NCBI RefSeq assembly: GCF_031191205.1
Contig: NZ_CP133470.1
Span: forward strand, 1,867,501-1,931,500
From: Haemophilus parainfluenzae ATCC 33392
GTDB lineage: Bacteria; Pseudomonadota; Gammaproteobacteria; Enterobacterales; Pasteurellaceae
Length of the DNA: 64,000 bases
Reading direction: 5' to 3'
A program made the position numbers and the translations under genes. Shown piece by piece: positions 36,604 to 45,565 of this stretch. Within the stretch, counting starts at the first letter, position 1; every line of letters starts with the position of its first letter. A model generated the notes under the pieces. The model was not told the origin of the DNA. It did no database searches and saw only the letters and a list, made by a program, of their open reading frames with translations.

Positions 36604-37938
36604 TTAATATTTATCAATCACATGCGCTTGCACTTCTGCGCCGTAATCGTTAATTTCCTGCCATTGCGGATAAATACCGGCTAAATCATCATTTGCCATA
36701 CCTAAACGCACAGCTTGATCCACTATAATACGCGCCACATCGAAATGACGGGAAAGCGGATAAGCTTCTAATTGTTCTTTTAAGACTAAACTTAAATCAA
36801 TCGGACGATTATTTTCACGATATTGAATTAATAAGCCTTGCATATGCTCGACGATTTGATCATGTAAATCAGCCAAAGACTCGTATTGCAATTCTTCAGG
36901 TAATTCCCCCAATGCATCATCTTCACGTAATACCATTTCTTCATCACGCAGATCGACCAAACGTTCCGCTTGAGCAGTCCACAAGAACCAAGGATGATCG
37001 AAATAGCTATGGATAGAATTACGCAAGCGTTGTGAGAATACACGGTTTTTATCCATATCAATGGCGGTACGGATAAATTTATGCACGTGACGGTCATAAC
37101 CAATCCAGAGATCGATGGCTTGTTGCCCCCAGCTAATAATGCGGTCGAGCTTAGATTGTAAATCGGTAATTAATTGTTCAATAAAATACAGCTCATCATG
37201 ACCAATTACACAATCTTGAATACGTAATAATTGAGCCTGTAACTTGTCACCCGCTGCATTTAAGGTGTCTTGTAACTCACGTAAATTGCCTGAGGTTTCA
37301 TCTAATAAACGTTCACAGCTAGAAATTGCCGCCTGCCAATCTTTTGTAAGCAAATTCGCAATTTCTTCCTTAATGCTTTGCTGATTTTCATCCATCACAC
37401 GTTGTGATAAATCGATACTATCGAAAATCTCTGCTACAGAATATTTTAATGGTGCAAATACATTACGACGCCAAAAATGCTCATTTTCCCCTTTTGCAGT
37501 CCCTTCCTCTGCTGCATCGGATGCACGCTGAATTTCATCTGCCACAATAGAGAGCTGTACAGAAAGACGCAATGCAGAAAATTCACGCTGACGAATATAA
37601 TAATCTGATACACCAACGCCTAATGGGGTTAAACGATAAATAGAAAGCCCTTCAGTAAACTCGCTACTGAAACGATTAAGAAAACGCTGCTTCACCAATT
37701 CATTGATAGCATTATTCGCACGGGTGGCAATCGCATCCGTTGATTGGTCAAAGGCACTGGTTGTGTGGCGGAAAATATCCACTAAATCGGCTTCTAGCAT
37801 CTCACCGTCTAAGCGTTCGTTGTTATAGATAGCGATGGCCAGTAAAAACACTAAGCGCTCTGTCGGCAGATTTAACGAAAATTCCCGCTCTTTCGCCCAT
37901 GAGACGAGCTCAGGAATGGTTTGTGAGGTTTCTATCAT
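36604..37938 (-). CDS. mukF: kleisin MukF
   Basis: 444 residues from ATG 37938 ([16 protein letters not shown]), the usual kleisin length; the frame is open further to 38031, but the added residues are not family-like. An N-terminal winged helix ([20 protein letters not shown]), a helical dimerisation region and a C-terminal domain ([20 protein letters not shown]) are recognisable. MukF bridges the MukB heads and recruits MukE. First gene of the operon. A USS overlaps the promoter zone near 38026. Confidence 0.95.
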   Translation of the reverse strand: MIETSQTIPELVSWAKEREFSLNLPTERLVFLLAIAIYNNERLDGEMLEADLVDIFRHTTSAFDQSTDAIATRANNAINELVKQRFLNRFSSEFTEGLSIYRLTPLGVGVSDYYIRQREFSALRLSVQLSIVADEIQRASDAAEEGTAKGENEHFWRRNVFAPLKYSVAEIFDSIDLSQRVMDENQQSIKEEIANLLTKDWQAAISSCERLLDETSGNLRELQDTLNAAGDKLQAQLLRIQDCVIGHDELYFIEQLITDLQSKLDRIISWGQQAIDLWIGYDRHVHKFIRTAIDMDKNRVFSQRLRNSIHSYFDHPWFLWTAQAERLVDLRDEEMVLREDDALGELPEELQYESLADLHDQIVEHMQGLLIQYRENNRPIDLSLVLKEQLEAYPLSRHFDVARIIVDQAVRLGMANDDLAGIYPQWQEINDYGAEVQAHVIDKY

Positions 37939-38090
37939 TCGGTTACAAAAGCTTAAAATTGAACAAAAAATTTTTGAGATTATACAGGATTTTTCGTCAA
38001 TCTTGAAAATCTTCTTATGAATTGACCGCACTTTTTGTATTTAATACCGCTTGATCATTTATTTATAACGTACTTTAGCCATCCTAAAAA

Positions 38091-38164
38091 CTTACAAAGC
38101 ATACATTAATTTACATAGATTTACATTTAATTACAAATCTTTACAAAAGAAGTCAACTATTTAC
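38091..38164. promoter_or_regulatory. 10-bp-phased TTTAC array upstream of the autotransporter (CpxR-like)
   Basis: TTTAC occurs at 38110, 38120, 38140 and 38160, with one-mismatch copies at 38130 (ATTAC) and a shifted CTTAC at 38091, so the spacing is exactly 10 bp or multiples. On the other strand this reads GTAAA-N5-GTAAA, the consensus of CpxR, an OmpR-family regulator. It lies about 220-295 bp before the adhesin gene. Confidence 0.45.
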
Positions 38165-38227
38165 TTCACTATCAGAACTAAACAAACTACAATGCTGAAG
38201 CACGCAAGCGCGCACTTATTCTCTTAA

Positions 38228-38335
38228 ATGAAGAATATTATTACCAATATGATTTTCTTAATCAGTATCAGTTCATTACTCGCTTGCTGCATTTCCATCT
38301 ATTTTTATAGATTTCACCAAGTTACCCAACTCTAG
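38228..38335 (+). CDS. possible 35-residue membrane peptide in the autotransporter leader
   Basis: A short frame starting MKNIITNMIFLISISSLLAC and ending with a basic, polar tail (RFHQVTQL) predicts one membrane helix. No good ribosome site precedes it (upstream is TTCTCTTAA), so it may be chance. If real, it could be a leader peptide or small toxin-like protein. It lies 50 bp before the adhesin start, with no terminator between. Confidence 0.25.
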   Translation: MKNIITNMIFLISISSLLACCISIYFYRFHQVTQL

Positions 38336-38385
38336 TTTTTACACAATTGCTGTGTCAAAAAACATTCTTTTAAAGCGAGGAAATA

Positions 38386-40563
38386 ATGAAAAACTTTAAA
38401 ATCAATGCAATTACAGCATTAGTCGTAGGATTAAATGTAGCAACAGCTCATGCGGCAAGAACCACAAATCCTGAGCCTAATCAAAACGTACTATATTCGG
38501 GCGGTTCAGTATTCCTAAATCATGCAGACGCAACTAATGTAGATGAACCTAGCCACACAGCTATCGGGCAAAGTAATTTGATTTATTCAGTGCCTGAATC
38601 AAATGACCCAACTGAAGATCAAGGATCTAGTTCTGCATTCGGTAACCAAAATACAATTAGAGGTCAACATGCTAACGCTTTTGGCGATGGTAATGATGCA
38701 TATGGTAAACAAACTCAAAGCTTTGGAGACGGCAATAAAGTTTATGCAAATGAATCTATTGGATATGGCATCAAGAATCAAATTGGTACACAACCGTCTG
38801 ATGCTAAATCGCCTAAAGCAACACGAGAAGCTGATACAAATACAAATTCAGCTTCTGTATTTGGTTTAAATAATACAGTGGTTGGAAACAATATCCTTAC
38901 TTTAGGCAAAGATAATAAAATTACAGATACTTCAACAACAAATGCAACTGTTATTGGATTTAATTCAACAGCAAATGCGACTAATGCCATTGTAATTGGC
39001 ACTGAATCTCAAGCTTCTGCTAATGAAACCATTGCAATTGGCCAAAAAGCGAAAGCGAGCGGTCAAAATAGCAATGCATTTGGATCACAAGCAAATGCTT
39101 TGGGAACTAGCTCATTAGCCGTCGGAACAGGAGCCCAAGCCAAACAGGATTCTGCTGTCGCAATTGGTAATGATTCAAATGCAACAGCAAAATCTTCTGT
39201 TGCCTTAGGTGAATCTACAAATGCAACTGCTATTTTTGCAACTGCTGTTGGAGATAGCGCTACGGCCTCTGGTGTGCGTAGTTTTGCAGCTGGTTTAAAT
39301 TCTAATGCTCAGTCAGATGATTCTATTGCTATCGGTGCAAATACAAGCTCAACAGTTCGAGGAATTTCTATTGGTGCAGAAGCTTCAGCATATCATCAAG
39401 GCATTTCTGTCGGCTATAAGAGCAATGCTTCTGGTATTGGTTCCATTGCAACAGGTGTCGAAACATCAGCTTCTGGTTTATCCTCTATAGCAAGCGGTTC
39501 AAACGCCGTAGCTTCAAGTACAGGATCTGTTGCTATTGGTGAACAATCAAAAGCAACTGCAGGATATGGTTTAGCTATCGGTGCAAAAGCAAAAGCGGAA
39601 CATAGCTCAAGTGTAGCATTAGGTAATGGTTCAGAGACCAAACAAGCTAAAAGTGTTAAAAATGCAACTGTTAATAATCTTTCTTATGGTAATTTTGCAG
39701 GAACTGATGCAACTGCCACTGTATCAGTCGGTGCAACACAAAATGCACAATACACTCGTCAAATTGTGAATGTTGGTGCTGGTGAAATATCTAAAACATC
39801 TACAGATGCAATTAATGGCTCACAACTTTATTCCGTTACGGATACCGTCGGTAATATCGCAAACTCAATGAAAAATATTATTGGAGGAAATGCAACTATT
39901 AATCCAAACGGCACTATTAATGCAACTAATATTGGTAATACTGGAAAAAACACAATACATGAAGCTATTGAGAGCATTAAACAAAGTGCTCAAAATGGCA
40001 AAGATGTTGAAGTGACAGCTGGCGATAACATTGTTGTTGAAAAAACAACTAGCACAACTAATCCACAAAAAACCTTTAAAGTAAGTACATCAAAAAACCT
40101 TAAAGCAGATTCATATAGCGTCAACAATTCAAATATTAAAATTGATCAAAATGGAATTAATGCAGGTAATAAGAACATTACCAATGTTGCGGAAGGAACA
40201 AATGCAACGGATGCTGTGAATGTATCACAATTGAATAAAGTAAAATCGAGTATTACAAATAACACTCAAGCTATTTCAAACAATACGAGAGCAATCAATA
40301 ATTTAAATAAGAAAGTAAATGATGTTGATCGCAAATCTCGTGCTGGAATTGCTGGCGTTGCAGCGATTGCTTCTGCCCCATCTGCACGTAAGGATGGTAA
40401 GAGCATGATTTCAACAGGTGTTGCTCATCACCGAGGCGAAAGCGCAATTGCAATCAAAGCCTCTCGCAATTCAGATAATGGTCATTGGTCATCAAATGTA
40501 AACGGTGCAGCAGATACTCGAGGTCAATGGACTGTTGGGGCTGGTGTTGGTTACGAATGGTAA
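38386..40563 (+). CDS. YadA-like trimeric autotransporter adhesin
   Basis: 725 residues. Signal peptide (NVATAHA|ARTT, near 24). The long head consists of degenerate 14-residue YadA-type repeats (for example AVAIGNDSNATAKSSVALGE, with Ala/Ser/Gly-rich left-handed-roll pattern) to about 420. A neck follows (INGSQLYSVTDTVGNI), then a short stalk, a second neck (TNATDAVNVSQLNKV), coiled coil, and the C-terminal YadA anchor (RAGIAGVAAIASAPSARKDG ... VGAGVGYEW). Trimers insert the anchor in the outer membrane and display the head for binding to host cells or matrix. The head DNA is repetitive and could recombine. GCGAGGAA precedes ATG 38386. Confidence 0.94.
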   Translation: MKNFKINAITALVVGLNVATAHAARTTNPEPNQNVLYSGGSVFLNHADATNVDEPSHTAIGQSNLIYSVPESNDPTEDQGSSSAFGNQNTIRGQHANAFGDGNDAYGKQTQSFGDGNKVYANESIGYGIKNQIGTQPSDAKSPKATREADTNTNSASVFGLNNTVVGNNILTLGKDNKITDTSTTNATVIGFNSTANATNAIVIGTESQASANETIAIGQKAKASGQNSNAFGSQANALGTSSLAVGTGAQAKQDSAVAIGNDSNATAKSSVALGESTNATAIFATAVGDSATASGVRSFAAGLNSNAQSDDSIAIGANTSSTVRGISIGAEASAYHQGISVGYKSNASGIGSIATGVETSASGLSSIASGSNAVASSTGSVAIGEQSKATAGYGLAIGAKAKAEHSSSVALGNGSETKQAKSVKNATVNNLSYGNFAGTDATATVSVGATQNAQYTRQIVNVGAGEISKTSTDAINGSQLYSVTDTVGNIANSMKNIIGGNATINPNGTINATNIGNTGKNTIHEAIESIKQSAQNGKDVEVTAGDNIVVEKTTSTTNPQKTFKVSTSKNLKADSYSVNNSNIKIDQNGINAGNKNITNVAEGTNATDAVNVSQLNKVKSSITNNTQAISNNTRAINNLNKKVNDVDRKSRAGIAGVAAIASAPSARKDGKSMISTGVAHHRGESAIAIKASRNSDNGHWSSNVNGAADTRGQWTVGAGVGYEW

Positions 40564-40583
40564 TCTGACTTAAACTTAAAAAC

Positions 40584-40616
40584 AAAGAGCCACAAATTGT
40601 GTTGTGGCTCTTTTTT
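40584..40616 (+). terminator. terminator of the autotransporter gene
   Basis: AAAGAGCCACAA (40584-40595) pairs with TTGTGGCTCTTT (40602-40613), followed by T's. Confidence 0.88.
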
Positions 40617-40651
40617 ATCCTCTAAAACAATGAAAAATTTGACCGCACTTA

Positions 40652-40747
40652 TTACAAGATATATCGCCAAACAAATGCACTGACTAAAATAATCAACATA
40701 ATAATAATTTGTATTAAACGTTTTTTGGTTAATTTTTCTGCTGCCAT
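40652..40747 (-). CDS. 31-residue single-helix membrane protein
   Basis: This frame is too short for most gene callers: MAAEKLTKKRLIQ, then about 15 hydrophobic residues, then AFVWRYIL. A basic N-terminus followed by one helix and an aromatic-basic end is typical of small inner-membrane proteins. It is divergent from fnr, about 100 bp from its start, and a USS follows its stop. Upstream GAG/AGG bases give only a modest ribosome site. The general look resembles small E. coli membrane proteins such as YniD, but I cannot assign it. Confidence 0.5.
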   Translation of the reverse strand: MAAEKLTKKRLIQIIIMLIILVSAFVWRYIL

Positions 40748-40799
40748 ACCTATTTACTCGTAGATAACTTCTTTAATTTACTATTTAGTGGTAGAATAA

Positions 40800-40813
40800 T
40801 TGCGTTAGATCAA
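40800..40813. promoter_or_regulatory. candidate FNR site in the fnr promoter
   Basis: TTGCGTTAGATCAA matches TTGAT-N4-ATCAA at 8 of 10 positions, with one perfect half. It lies about 33 bp before the fnr start codon, where autoregulation would act. Confidence 0.5.
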
Positions 40814-40845
40814 TTTTACACTATATTTATCGATTTGAGGAACTA

Positions 40846-41619
40846 ATGAATAATTTCGTTTCAGAAACTAAATCAGGGCGCAGAGTTCAATCTGGTGGTT
40901 GTGCGATTCATTGCCAGGATTGCAGCATTAGTCAACTTTGTATTCCTTTCACATTAAACGAACATGAGCTCGATCAGCTTGATAATATTATTGAGCGTAA
41001 AAAGCCTATACAAAAATCTCAAGTCCTTTTTAAAGCGGGTGATACGCTTAATTCTATTTATGCGATCCGTTCTGGCACCATTAAAACTTACACCATTAAT
41101 GAAGCAGGTGAAGAACAAATCACCTCTTTTCACTTACCTGGCGATTTAGTGGGATTTGATGCTATCACCAATATGCAACACCCCAGTTTTGCTCAAGCGT
41201 TGGAAACTGCTATGGTATGTGAAATTCCATTTGATATCTTGGATGATTTATCTGGCAAAATGCCGAAACTTCGTCAACAAATTATGCGTTTAATGAGTAG
41301 TGAAATCAAAAGTGATCAAGAAATGATTTTATTACTGTCTAAAATGAATGCTGAAGAACGTTTAGCCGCATTCATCCATAACCTATCCAAACGCTATTCG
41401 GCTCGTGGTTTCTCGGCGAAAGAATTCCGTTTAACTATGACTCGTAGCGATATTGGTAATTACCTCGGTCTAACGGTTGAGACGATCAGTCGTTTGCTTG
41501 GACGTTTCCAAAAATTAGGTGTACTCTCTGTTCAAGGGAAATACATTACTATTAATGATATAAATGCCTTAGTTGATTTAACTGGCGTACATAAAACTAA
41601 AATCCAATTAGCCGAATAG
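40846..41619 (+). CDS. fnr: anaerobic regulator FNR
   Basis: 257 residues of the CRP/FNR family. The cluster cysteines are present ([14 protein letters not shown], residues 19-32, and Cys125 in MVCEIPF), giving the oxygen-labile [4Fe-4S] centre. An effector-type beta-roll follows ([21 protein letters not shown]), and a helix-turn-helix [20 protein letters not shown] with the Glu, Ser and Arg that read TTGAT sites. It switches genes for growth without oxygen. uspE follows it, as in relatives. Confidence 0.97.
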   Translation: MNNFVSETKSGRRVQSGGCAIHCQDCSISQLCIPFTLNEHELDQLDNIIERKKPIQKSQVLFKAGDTLNSIYAIRSGTIKTYTINEAGEEQITSFHLPGDLVGFDAITNMQHPSFAQALETAMVCEIPFDILDDLSGKMPKLRQQIMRLMSSEIKSDQEMILLLSKMNAEERLAAFIHNLSKRYSARGFSAKEFRLTMTRSDIGNYLGLTVETISRLLGRFQKLGVLSVQGKYITINDINALVDLTGVHKTKIQLAE

Positions 41620-41621
41620 AT

Positions 41622-41648
41622 AAAAAGCGTGAACATTCACGCTTTTTT
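41622..41648 (+). terminator. terminator of fnr
   Basis: AAAAAGCGTGAA (41622-41633) pairs with TTCACGCTTTTT, ending in T's. Confidence 0.87.
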
Positions 41649-41753
41649 AGTATTTGAAAAAAAATTTGCACGAGATCACTTTTTTTACAATCGGTTCTTG
41701 TCATCACTTAAAATCTTTTCTATCCTATTGATATCCCATATCTTGGAGGCTTT

Positions 41754-42677
41754 ATGAAATTTAATAATATTCTTGTTGTACTCAACCCTGATAACGAAAA
41801 ACAATATGCGCTTGCTCGTGCTGTTCGTCTTGTTAAAGAACAGCAAAATGAGACAAAAGTAAAAATCACCACTCTGCTGAGTGTCTATGACTTATCTTAT
41901 GAAATGTCTGCGCTTCTTTCTTCGGAAGAACGTAGCCAAATGCATAAAACAGCCATTGAACAACAACGTCAAGCCGTCCAATTTTATTTAGATAAATATG
42001 CGGATCCAGAAATTGAGTTTGAATCTCACATCGTCTGGAGCAGCAATGAAGCGGATGCTATTCGTGAAGAAGTTGAAAAAAATCAATACGATCTCGTTGT
42101 AAAATACACCAAAGATGAAGAAAGTTTCACTTCATTAATTTTTACACCAGTAGATTGGCAATTATTACGTAAATGTCCAATTCCAGTATTAATGGTGCGT
42201 GATGGTGACTGGAAACACCAACGCCGCATTTTAGTCGCCGTGAATGTATCGGGTGAACAAGAATATCAAGATGAATTCAACCAAGAATTAGTTTCAACAG
42301 GGATGAATTTAGCGGAGAACTTAAACCGTGGTAACGTACATTTAGTGGCGGCCTACCCTGTTGCACCAATTAATATGGCGATTGATTTACCTGAATTTAA
42401 TACTTCAGGTTATGAAAATGGTATTCGTGGCCAACACCTCATCAATATGAAATCCTTGCGTCAAAAATTTGGCATTGATGAAGATCATACCCACGTACGT
42501 GAAGGTTTCCCTGAAGAAGTGATTCCTGAAGTGGCGAAAGAAATTGAAGCTGAATTAGTGATTTTAGGTACAGTGGGAAGAACGGGTTTATCTGCAGCGT
42601 TATTAGGTAATACAGCGGAACATGTGATTAGTAAATTAAGTTGTAACCTATTAGCTATTAAACCTTCTAAAAAATAA
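41754..42677 (+). CDS. uspE: universal stress protein UspE
   Basis: 307 residues with two tandem Usp domains, about 1-150 (FNNILVVLNPDNEKQYALAR) and 155-307 (RRILVAVNVSGEQEY ... LVILGTVGRTGLSAALLGNT). The second has the ATP-binding-type GxxG...GNTAE pattern. A cytoplasmic stress-survival protein. A TTGGAGG site precedes ATG 41754. It is separated from fnr by a terminator, so it has its own promoter. TTGCACGAGATCAC near 41668 resembles an FNR site only loosely. Confidence 0.93.
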   Translation: MKFNNILVVLNPDNEKQYALARAVRLVKEQQNETKVKITTLLSVYDLSYEMSALLSSEERSQMHKTAIEQQRQAVQFYLDKYADPEIEFESHIVWSSNEADAIREEVEKNQYDLVVKYTKDEESFTSLIFTPVDWQLLRKCPIPVLMVRDGDWKHQRRILVAVNVSGEQEYQDEFNQELVSTGMNLAENLNRGNVHLVAAYPVAPINMAIDLPEFNTSGYENGIRGQHLINMKSLRQKFGIDEDHTHVREGFPEEVIPEVAKEIEAELVILGTVGRTGLSAALLGNTAEHVISKLSCNLLAIKPSKK

Positions 42678-42703
42678 GCCAATTTAGCCTTTAATTTAAA
42701 ATT

Positions 42704-42748
42704 AAGTGCGGTCAAAAAAACAATTGTTTTAATGACCGCGCTTTTTTG
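42704..42748. terminator. USS-type terminator of uspE
   Basis: AAGTGCGGTCA (42705-42715) pairs with TGACCGCGCTT (42733-42743) with one G-T wobble, then T's. The second arm is an imperfect USS. Confidence 0.78.
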
Positions 42749-42876
42749 TTAAAAAAATGTGAAGTTTCTCACAAAATCAACTTTTTCTATTCGTCTCATT
42801 ATTTCTTTTTCGCTATACTCATCCGCCCTATCGAAGACTTTCTATAAATTGATTTATTAATTAAAAAGGAAAGAGA

Positions 42877-43710
42877 ATGAAAAAAACATTAATTGCGGCA
42901 CTAATTGGCTTATCTGCGCTTGCGCAAGCTCATGAAGTTTGGGTTGCAACACCGGCACAAATTGCTTCTAATAGCGTTTTAAAAGCTGATTTAGCTTATG
43001 GTGACTACCCTTACGTTGAAAAAATTCCCGAAAAACGTCTTGCTATTTTCCCCCCAATGGAACTCATCAATCAAGATGGCGAAATGCAAACCTTAGTACA
43101 AAAAGGTGAGAACTACCAATATCAATCAGAAAAACCGTTAAAAGACGGTTCATATTGGGTAACGGCGACTTATAAACCAACTTTCTGGTCACAAAATAAT
43201 GAAGGCTGGAAAATGGATAACTTACAAGGCACACCAAATGCATTCTATTGCGAACAAACTCAAATGTTTGGTAAAGCTTTTACTGTGGTAGGTAAAAAAC
43301 CATTGAATGCGGAGATGGCAATGACACGCATCGGTTTACCACTTGAAATTGTGCCACTCAAAGATCCAAAAACAATCAAAGCTGGCGAAGCTTTCCCACT
43401 TCAAATTTTCTATAAAGACAAACCACTTGCGGGTGAAACGATTATTGCAACGTCTGATACGTTTGTCGTGAAAGATATGGAAGCGGCGACATCTCATCGT
43501 GAACCACAAGCGTTTTCAGGTAAAACAGATAGTGAAGGTAAAGTTAATTTTATCCCATTAATTGAAGGTGTTTGGAAACTTAAAGTGATTCATAAAGAAC
43601 CATTTGAAGATCAAAAAGTTTGTCAACATTCAGCGAATTACGCGACGTTAATTCTCCCTGTTGGTAAAGCTAGAGCTAAACTCCCACCAAAACCAGAACA
43701 TCATCATTAA
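42877..43710 (+). CDS. DUF4198 periplasmic protein
   Basis: 277 residues with a clear signal peptide ([11 protein letters not shown], near 18). The fold is DUF4198, with beta-rich segments (GQAF-type: [40 protein letters not shown]). Family members are often linked to nickel or cobalt uptake. It ends in KPEHHH and has other histidines, which could bind metal, but no transporter genes are next to it here. AAGGAAAGAG precedes ATG 42877. Role unknown beyond that. Confidence 0.75.
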   Translation: MKKTLIAALIGLSALAQAHEVWVATPAQIASNSVLKADLAYGDYPYVEKIPEKRLAIFPPMELINQDGEMQTLVQKGENYQYQSEKPLKDGSYWVTATYKPTFWSQNNEGWKMDNLQGTPNAFYCEQTQMFGKAFTVVGKKPLNAEMAMTRIGLPLEIVPLKDPKTIKAGEAFPLQIFYKDKPLAGETIIATSDTFVVKDMEAATSHREPQAFSGKTDSEGKVNFIPLIEGVWKLKVIHKEPFEDQKVCQHSANYATLILPVGKARAKLPPKPEHHH

Positions 43711-43717
43711 TCATAAA

Positions 43718-43745
43718 AAAGTGCGGTCAAATTTAACCGCACTTT
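43718..43745. terminator. USS-pair terminator before the IS element
   Basis: AAAGTGCGGT (43718-43727) and ACCGCACTTT (43736-43745) are perfect inverted uptake sequences. The IS element starts at the last base of this hairpin. Confidence 0.78.
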
Positions 43746-43789
43746 GATCTGCACCCCAAAACCTGGACACCTAATTTGAGGTGCAGATT

Positions 43790-44165
43790 ATGTCCTACTC
43801 TTATCAATTTCGTTTAAAAATTATCACACTCGTCACTGAACAGGATTATGGTATCCGTGAGGTGGCTAAACTTCATAAAATTTCCCACGCTCTCGTCATT
43901 TATTGGCTAAAAGCATTTCGGGAAAGAGGGCTTGATGGCGTAAAATCGCCTCATACAAACCTTCACCCCCCCGAAAATAGTGAAGCCAAAGATGAAAAAG
44001 AAAGACATTGAAATTCCAGAAACCACAGACTTTTCACCTAAAGCGTTTAAAAAGCTGCAGCGAGAGCTCGCCTTGGCTCGAGCGGAGATTGCTTACCTAA
44101 AGGAGTTGGAGAAGCTCGACCGTCAAAAACAACGACAGAAAAAAGAAAAATTATTGAAAGATTGA
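43790..44165 (+). pseudogene. IS3-family orfA, frameshifted
   Basis: The first part (MSYSYQFRLKIITLVTEQ ... FRERGLDGVKSPHTNLHPP) is a helix-turn-helix OrfA. At a run of seven C's (43966-43972) the frame is lost and stops at 44011. The remainder (KPKMKKKDIEIPETTDF ... LARAEIAYLKELEKL, leucine-zipper-like) continues in the +1 frame to 44165. Six C's would restore one frame. OrfA is needed for transposition, so the copy is probably inactive. Confidence 0.83.
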
Positions 44166-44968
44166 AGCCAGACCACGCGTTAAATGATTTACTTCGTGTG
44201 ACTAAAATGCCTCGCTCAAGCTTTTACTATAAAGAGATTAAGCGAAATTATCACGAAGCTAAAGAAGCTATCTTATCGCTGTATAAAAAAAACAGAAAAC
44301 GAGATGGTTATCGCCCCATGACGTTTAAATTACGCCAAATGGGTTTTCATTTGAATCATAAAACGGTGTTAAAGCTGATGAACGAGTTAGGTATTCATTC
44401 CATTTTACGCAAAAAAAGACATGGAAAACGTGGAAAAACATCGCATATTGCCCAGAATTTACTGAATCGTGATTTTACAGCAACGGCACTCAATCAAAAA
44501 TGGGTAACGGATGTAACGGAATTTCATGTTGGGCAAGAAAAGCTTTATTTTTCACCGTTGATGGACTTGGCTAACCGAGAAATTATTGCCTATAACTTTG
44601 CGACACGCCCGAAGTTTTCATTGGTAAAAAAGATGTTAGAACAAGGGCTTAGTAGGATTAAACCAACAGAATGTCCGATTATTCATAGCGACCGAGGTGT
44701 ATTGTATGGCTCGGCGGAATGGGTAAAGATGTTGAAGGGTAAAGCGGTGCAAAGTATGAGTCGCCGAGGAAATTGCTATGATAATGCGGTGATTGAAAGC
44801 TTTTTTGCCATATTAAAATCAGAGTGCTTTTACTCTCGGACTTATCATTCAATTGCTGAATTACAGGCTGACATTGAAGAATATTTAGTGTATTACAACC
44901 AAAAACGAATTAAACTTGGTTTAAAAGGATTGAGCCCAGTGCAATACCGAGCTCAATATTTAAGTTAA
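44162..44968 (+). CDS. IS3-family transposase OrfB
   Basis: 268 residues as read from TTG 44162, but normally made as an OrfAB fusion by -1 frameshifting in the A-rich run 44139-44150; the frame is open upstream (KRKIIERLKPDHALND). The rve/DDE integrase core is visible: WVTDVTEF (first Asp), IIHSDRGVLYGS (second Asp) and NCYDNAVIESFFAILKSE (Glu), ending QKRIKLGLKGLSPVQYR. The catalytic triad is intact, but the upstream frameshift probably prevents fusion synthesis. Confidence 0.9.
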   Translation: MKPDHALNDLLRVTKMPRSSFYYKEIKRNYHEAKEAILSLYKKNRKRDGYRPMTFKLRQMGFHLNHKTVLKLMNELGIHSILRKKRHGKRGKTSHIAQNLLNRDFTATALNQKWVTDVTEFHVGQEKLYFSPLMDLANREIIAYNFATRPKFSLVKKMLEQGLSRIKPTECPIIHSDRGVLYGSAEWVKMLKGKAVQSMSRRGNCYDNAVIESFFAILKSECFYSRTYHSIAELQADIEEYLVYYNQKRIKLGLKGLSPVQYRAQYLS

Positions 44969-45003
44969 CTACCTGTCCAACTTTTTGGGGGCAGATCACT
45001 TTT

Positions 45004-45564
45004 TTAATATGTTCTTAACGCTGGAGGTTGGTAATGTTCAATAAAGGTTTCGATTTCTTGAAGATTATTCGAGAATAAAATCTTCTCAAAATCACCTTGA
45101 GTAAAGAAGCCTTCTTTCACCATATGGCTAAAAAAGGACTTTAGTGAATCAAAATACCCCTTTTCATTAAACAAAATACAAGGATTATTATTTTTCCCTA
45201 TTCGAGCCCAAGAAATCACTTCAATAATCTCTTCTAAAGTGCCTGGTCCGCCAGGCAAAGCAATATAAGCATCGCCAAGCTCAACCATTTTATTTTTTCG
45301 CTCAGACATGCTTTCAACAATCACGGTCTTGGTCAAATTAGGATGTGAAACTTCTCTGTCTTGTAAAAATTGAGGGATAATGCCAATTACTTTAGTTTGA
45401 TGAGCAAGTACAGTATCTGCAACCACGCCCATTAATCCCAATTTTCCGCCACCATAGACTAAAGTATGTTGACCATCGGCAATCCATTTTCCTAATTTTT
45501 TTGCGGCAGCCTGATAGGCAGAATCATTACCTAAACTGGCACCGCAATAAACCGTGATGTTCAT
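45004..45564 (-). CDS. LOG-family nucleotide phosphoribohydrolase
   Basis: 186 residues with the LOG signature PGGPGTLEEIIEV and the nucleotide loop YGGGKLGLMG. The family releases free base from nucleoside 5'-monophosphates (first known for cytokinins in plants). The bacterial role is unclear. The gene begins one base after topA ends and is probably co-transcribed with it. Its stop codon lies 6 bp from the IS element, so any native terminator may have been displaced. Confidence 0.88.
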   Translation of the reverse strand: MNITVYCGASLGNDSAYQAAAKKLGKWIADGQHTLVYGGGKLGLMGVVADTVLAHQTKVIGIIPQFLQDREVSHPNLTKTVIVESMSERKNKMVELGDAYIALPGGPGTLEEIIEVISWARIGKNNNPCILFNEKGYFDSLKSFFSHMVKEGFFTQGDFEKILFSNNLQEIETFIEHYQPPALRTY

Positions 45565-45565
45565 C

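Larger units (their letters stand above)
43745..44998 (+). mobile_element. IS3-family (IS150-like) insertion sequence
   Basis: 1254 bp. The terminal repeats start TGATCTGCACCCC on the left and TGATCTGCCCCC on the right (inverted), continuing imperfectly to GGACA on both sides. CTT flanks each end (43742-43744 and 44999-45001), a 3-bp target duplication as this family makes. Inside are a broken orfA and an intact DDE-type orfB. There is no USS inside, in contrast to surrounding DNA. It landed between the DUF4198 and LOG genes, damaging neither. Confidence 0.93.

Noticed and set aside
42877..43710. Calling the DUF4198 protein NikK of a nickel importer
   Set aside because: There are no nikLMQO-type genes beside it, and histidine content alone does not prove nickel binding.
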